Below the pieces are notes generated by a model, which did no database searches, had not been told where the DNA came from, and saw nothing but the letters and a program-made list of their open reading frames with translations. Below, in pieces: positions 61,237-64,000 of a stretch of DNA of 64,000 bases. This DNA is from Bacteroidales bacterium (GTDB taxonomy: Bacteria > Bacteroidota > Bacteroidia > Bacteroidales > F082). Numbering within the stretch: the stretch's first letter is position 1; every line of letters begins with the position of its first letter. The position numbers were made by a program, and so were the translations under genes. The DNA lies in assembly GCA_016282015.1 (NCBI GenBank), contig JAEEJS010000064.1, positions 49,565 to 113,564 of the forward strand, in the 5' to 3' direction.

Positions 61237-62259
61237 ATGAAGATTATGACACATGTAGACGAAGTGAAAGAGTTCCTGAAGACAAGAGAGGACGGAACGT
61301 TGATTCATCGTGAGAGCATGACATTGGAATTCAAGGAATCGTTTAATTTTGCGGGTTTGGCCGACTATTATCGTGACTTCGCCGCCTTTGCCAATAACAA
61401 GGGTGGCTATCTGGTGTATGGTGTGAAAGACCGCCCCAGACGCGAGTTGATAGGTTTGACAGCGAAATCAAAGGAGCAATGCGACAAGCTTGACCCTGAA
61501 GGTGTGGCTGGTCACCTGCTGGAAGACTTCTCCAGTCATATCAACTGGGAGTTTAACACTTTTGAACTGGATGGGAAAAACTATGCCTATTTCTATGTAG
61601 CAGAGGCCAAGGAGAAACCTGTCATCTGCAAAAAAGACGAAGGCGACAACCTCAAGGAAGGTGAGATCTATTTCCGATACACGGGAAGGACGCAACGCAT
61701 CCGTTACACCGAGTTGGAGGATATCATCAAAGCTCGGCTTGAGGAGCAAAACAAGCAATGGATGGACATGTTGACCAAGTTCGGAAAGACAGGTCCGGCC
61801 AATGCCGCCATATTGGACATGGACAAGCGCACGCTTTCAACCAATGAGCCACAAGTGCTGGTGGTTGACGAAGACTTGGTGGAGCGCATCAAGTTTATCA
61901 AGGAAGGCGAGTTTGTGGAAAAGGAGGGCGCGCCGACACTAAAGTTGGTAGGCGATGTGACACCTATTAATAAGTTAGAAGTGGTGAAGCATGAGAAGGT
62001 GAATCCGTTAAACGAATACCCCTTATCGGCCACAGAGTTAGCCAAGCAGGTACAGGAAAAGAGTGGTATGCAACAAAGAAACGTCTGGCAGATTATCAAG
62101 GACAAACGCCTGAAAGAAAACAAGGACTATGCATACTACAATTTCCGGTACAAGAAGCAGGCCGACGACTACTTACGAACCGGCAGGGTGCCACAAACAG
62201 TGCCGTCAATCTACAAGCTGGCTGCAGTTGATTACATCATCAAAGCTGCCAATGGTTAG
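61237..62259 (+). CDS. AlbA_2 (Schlafen-like) domain protein
   Basis: A 340-aa protein. The N-terminal AlbA_2 domain (about 25-170) has MTLEFKESFN, FAAFANNKGGYLVYGVKD and GEIYFRYTGRTQRI, the classic E-x-K-E and NxxGG features of Schlafen-related proteins. The C-terminus (about 265-325) looks like a winged-helix/HTH-type fold. AlbA_2 proteins bind nucleic acids; some Schlafen relatives are tRNases. It is 33 nt after the protease and probably in the same transcript, with a terminator 25 bp downstream. Confidence 0.8.
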   Translation: MKIMTHVDEVKEFLKTREDGTLIHRESMTLEFKESFNFAGLADYYRDFAAFANNKGGYLVYGVKDRPRRELIGLTAKSKEQCDKLDPEGVAGHLLEDFSSHINWEFNTFELDGKNYAYFYVAEAKEKPVICKKDEGDNLKEGEIYFRYTGRTQRIRYTELEDIIKARLEEQNKQWMDMLTKFGKTGPANAAILDMDKRTLSTNEPQVLVVDEDLVERIKFIKEGEFVEKEGAPTLKLVGDVTPINKLEVVKHEKVNPLNEYPLSATELAKQVQEKSGMQQRNVWQIIKDKRLKENKDYAYYNFRYKKQADDYLRTGRVPQTVPSIYKLAAVDYIIKAANG

Positions 62260-62283
62260 ATAAAGATACGGACTTACAAAACG

Positions 62284-62328
62284 AACGGTCACCCTGCAAA
62301 TCGAAAGCAAGGTGGCCGTTTTGCGTTT
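62284..62328 (+). terminator. Rho-independent terminator after the AlbA_2 gene
   Basis: AACGGTCACC (62284-62293) pairs with GGTGGCCGTT (62311-62320) over 10 bp with one G-T, followed by TTTTGCGTTT. Nothing coding is certain in the next ~125 bp. Confidence 0.8.
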
Positions 62329-62452
62329 ATAACGTCCTGAAAATCAGGCGGGGCGAAAATTTGGATAATATACGAGTGAGCGGCAATGCTCTGACAAGCT
62401 CAGTAGCTACAACCGCTCCTCTAATAAGTTCCTGATTCGCCCCTGCAAGGCC

Positions 62453-62893
62453 ATGCGCACAGCCTCCTATTGGCTGACTGATCAGCTTGAAGGCCACACC
62501 GAATGGGGTGCCTTCTCAGAGGCCTACTTGGGCGAACCCGCCCGCCGCTATTTTGAAAAGCACGCGTTCGACACACTGCGCGACCCCAACTGCCAGTGGA
62601 CGTGGAAGGAAGATGTGCAGCTCAGTTCGCTCATCATTAATGTGATGCACAGCGAGATGGGCCACAAGCTCTCGCAGAGCAAGGTGATCAGCGAGGCCAG
62701 CCTCCGCAGCGGCATTCCGCGCGGCAGCATCAACGCCGCCTGGGACGCCATCGGCGAGGTGGTGAAGCGCGTGACTTCGAGTGACGAGGGCAACGTGGAG
62801 AATCCGGAGGGCGAGGAGAACTCTCCAATACTGGTGGCGGGAATCGTACTCATCATCGTGGTGAAACTCTTTGGGCGGAGGTCGCTGTTTTAG
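62453..62893 (+). CDS. Hypothetical protein with C-terminal TM
   Basis: A 146-aa protein with a helical body and one C-terminal TM segment (SPILVAGIVLIIVVKLFG). No family recognised. The frame stays open upstream from 62453 back to about 62363 with plausible residues (NRSSNKFLIRPCKA), but without ATG/GTG/TTG, so either translation starts at 62453 or the gene is a 5'-truncated remnant. G+C-rich codon use differs from the defence genes. Its stop codon lies inside the terminator hairpin at 62875. Confidence 0.45.
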   Translation: MRTASYWLTDQLEGHTEWGAFSEAYLGEPARRYFEKHAFDTLRDPNCQWTWKEDVQLSSLIINVMHSEMGHKLSQSKVISEASLRSGIPRGSINAAWDAIGEVVKRVTSSDEGNVENPEGEENSPILVAGIVLIIVVKLFGRRSLF

Positions 62894-62908
62894 CGGCCTT
62901 CGCTTTTT
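62875..62908 (+). terminator. Terminator overlapping the stop of the previous ORF
   Basis: A 12-bp stem GCGGAGGTCGCT (62875-62886) / AGCGGCCTTCGC (62892-62903) with two wobble pairs, a GTTTT loop and five T. A strong intrinsic terminator. Confidence 0.8.
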
Positions 62909-62910
62909 GT

Positions 62911-63003
62911 TTCGGCCAAACTCCCGAACGAAAATCGGCCAAATGGGGGAATAAAATTTGGCCAAATAACCAAACGAATTTTGGCTAAATAACCAAATTG
63001 TTG
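62911..63003. repeat. Four 23-bp tandem repeats (iteron-like)
   Basis: GGCCAAA, GGCCAAA, GGCCAAA and GGCTAAA start at 62914, 62937, 62960 and 62983: exact 23-bp spacing. The units share KCGGCCAAAT...GAAYRAAA-like sequence; the third and fourth also share TTGGCYAAATAACCAAA. The array ends 9 bp before the promoter of the DUF4143 gene. Confidence 0.85.
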
Positions 63004-63011
63004 TTAAAAAG

Positions 63012-63043
63012 TTTGTGTGGTCCGGGAAAAAGTCGTACTTTTG
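63012..63043 (+). promoter_or_regulatory. Promoter of the DUF4143 ATPase gene
   Basis: TTTG at 63012-63015 and TACTTTTG at 63036-63043 (20-nt spacer) are a clean fit to the Bacteroidota consensus. The 23-bp repeats lie directly upstream of -33, where an activator or repressor would bind. Confidence 0.75.
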
Positions 63044-63057
63044 CAGCGTGAAAATAT

Positions 63058-64000
63058 ATGAATATGGCAGAGCAATTGAAATATCGTAAGAGGGTAGTAG
63101 ATAGCCTGTTAGCTGAAAAGTTGGAGGCTACTGGGGCTGTGTTGATAGAGGGCCCAAAAGCTTGTGGCAAGACCACAACGGCTGAGCAGCAGGCAAAGAG
63201 CATCTTGTATATGGATGATCCCGACAGGATGTCGCAGAATCTGCAGTTGGCTCAGACGAATATCAAGGTGCTGCTGAGGGGGGAGACGCCCAGGCTGATT
63301 GACGAGTGGCAGATTGCTCCGCAGCTGTGGGATGCTATCCGTTTTGAGGTTGACCATCGCAGGGATGACGGGCAGTTTATGCTCACGGGATCGGCCGTTC
63401 CTGCTGACGATTCCAAGATTCACCATACCGGTACGGGTCGTTTTTCGTGGCTGACGATGCGCCCGATGACGCTCTGGGAGTCGGGAGAATCGACCGGCGA
63501 TGTGAGCCTGGGCAGCATGTTTGAGCATCCGGAGATGGTGGAGGGTGAGAGCCATCTGTCAATGGAGGATGTGGCTTTTGCCACTTGCCGTGGCGGCTGG
63601 CCTCGGGCCATGAACAAGAAGAGCGAGAAGGCTGCACTGGATCAGGCGAAAGAGTATTATGAGGCCATAACGCGTTCGGATATATCGCGGGTGGATGGCG
63701 TGTCAAGGGATGAGCAGCGGGCCAAACGGCTGATGCGCTCCTATGCACGCCTGCAGGGGACAATGGCTCCTATCCCTACCATTGTGGAGGACTTGAAGAC
63801 GAACGAGCCCGATGGGATGAGCGACGAGACGGTGGCATCTTATATCCGCGCCTTGAAGAAGATTTTCGTGGTGGAGGACAGTGAGGCCTGGAACCCGAAC
63901 CTCCGTTCTAAGACGGCTATACGCACGAGTGATACAAGGTACTTCACAGACCCGTCTATCGCTACGGCAGCATTGGGTGTCGGCCCTCAGGACCTGATCA
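63058..64000 (+). CDS. DUF4143/AAA_14 ATPase, 3' end outside the window
   Basis: An open frame from ATG 63058 (second Met at 63064) to the window end, at least 314 codons. Walker A EGPKACGKTTTA is at about 31-42, then SILYMDDPDR and LIDEWQIAPQLWDAIRFEVD (Walker B-like region), LTGSAVPADDSK, and RGGWPRAMNK, the order of AAA_14 plus DUF4143 proteins. These stand-alone ATPases are frequent in Bacteroidales genomes and of unknown role. Its promoter is preceded by four 23-bp repeats. Partial: the C-terminus is cut by the window. Confidence 0.85.
   Translation, partial: MNMAEQLKYRKRVVDSLLAEKLEATGAVLIEGPKACGKTTTAEQQAKSILYMDDPDRMSQNLQLAQTNIKVLLRGETPRLIDEWQIAPQLWDAIRFEVDHRRDDGQFMLTGSAVPADDSKIHHTGTGRFSWLTMRPMTLWESGESTGDVSLGSMFEHPEMVEGESHLSMEDVAFATCRGGWPRAMNKKSEKAALDQAKEYYEAITRSDISRVDGVSRDEQRAKRLMRSYARLQGTMAPIPTIVEDLKTNEPDGMSDETVASYIRALKKIFVVEDSEAWNPNLRSKTAIRTSDTRYFTDPSIATAALGVGPQDLI

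Noticed and set aside
62516..62965. 149-aa minus-strand open frame
   Set aside because: It overlaps a terminator hairpin and the plus-strand ORF at 62453. Rich in His and Arg from G+C-rich antisense reading; no family features.

Overview
The window is a Bacteroidales chromosome segment, most likely from a gut or oral Prevotella/Bacteroides relative. The reasons are promoters of the TTTG / TAnnTTTG type, a UpxY-type antiterminator opening a capsule locus, a 'smalltalk' small protein with an M15 peptidase, WbuC and CapEFG genes, and generally A+T-rich coding with few strong Shine-Dalgarno sites. It is accessory DNA: a capsule (CPS) locus of about 42 kb followed by a defence island of about 20 kb. 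I saw no integrase, transposase or CRISPR array.

Layout. 1-367: tRNA-Gln, its terminator, then a promoter and structured leader. 368-4506: upxY, ugd, rfbC, rfbD, rfbA (G+C-richer at first). 4533-11828: an accessory insert inside the capsule locus, holding a DUF3791/DUF3990 toxin-antitoxin-like pair, a lipocalin, a broken and an intact YhcH gene in direct orientation, and between them a ParB / putative endonuclease / HaeIII-type cytosine methylase cassette plus small unknown genes. 11846-28052: mutarotase, galE, two LicD transferases, flippase, glycosyltransferases, EpsG-type polymerase, a CDP-polyol module, a TPP enzyme cut by one in-frame stop, and a WcfR/WcfS-like aminotransferase + initiating sugar transferase pair. 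28066-35215: a large secreted protein and the UDP-L-FucNAc genes capE-capF-capG, bracketed by two wbuC copies (the first with an in-frame amber stop). 35378-38754: a decayed membrane-protein gene, a minus-strand M15 / unknown / smalltalk cassette and two unknown genes. 39001-42383: a second small glycan set (GNAT, GT4, membrane GT-C).

42437-64000 is defence-like. It has a four-helix-bundle gene embedded in TAACGTTA-type repeats, then two successive, divergent AAA-ATPase + HNH (Septu-like) pairs, each preceded by a helicase-associated-domain ORF or its remains. Next comes the operon that looks most novel: FRG-domain protein, an unknown 246-aa protein, a four-TM protein, a DGQHR protein and a 1214-aa SIR2 protein whose SIR2 fold is split by a coiled coil. 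After that follow a GNAT-ASCH/ASCH pair, a minus-strand RloA/AbiL-like ATPase, a divergent trypsin-like protease with a palindrome-rich control region, an AlbA_2 protein, and a DUF4143 ATPase that runs off the end behind four 23-bp tandem repeats.

Reading the capsule genes together: the repeat unit probably starts on a 4-amino sugar (WcfR/WcfS type) and may carry uronate (Ugd), L-FucNAc (CapEFG), deoxysugar and a LicD-attached phosphopolyol. A free amino group next to acidic groups would make it a candidate zwitterionic capsule. Several capsule genes are freshly broken (epimerase, cytidylyltransferase, wbuC, perhaps the TPP enzyme), so the structure may be in flux.
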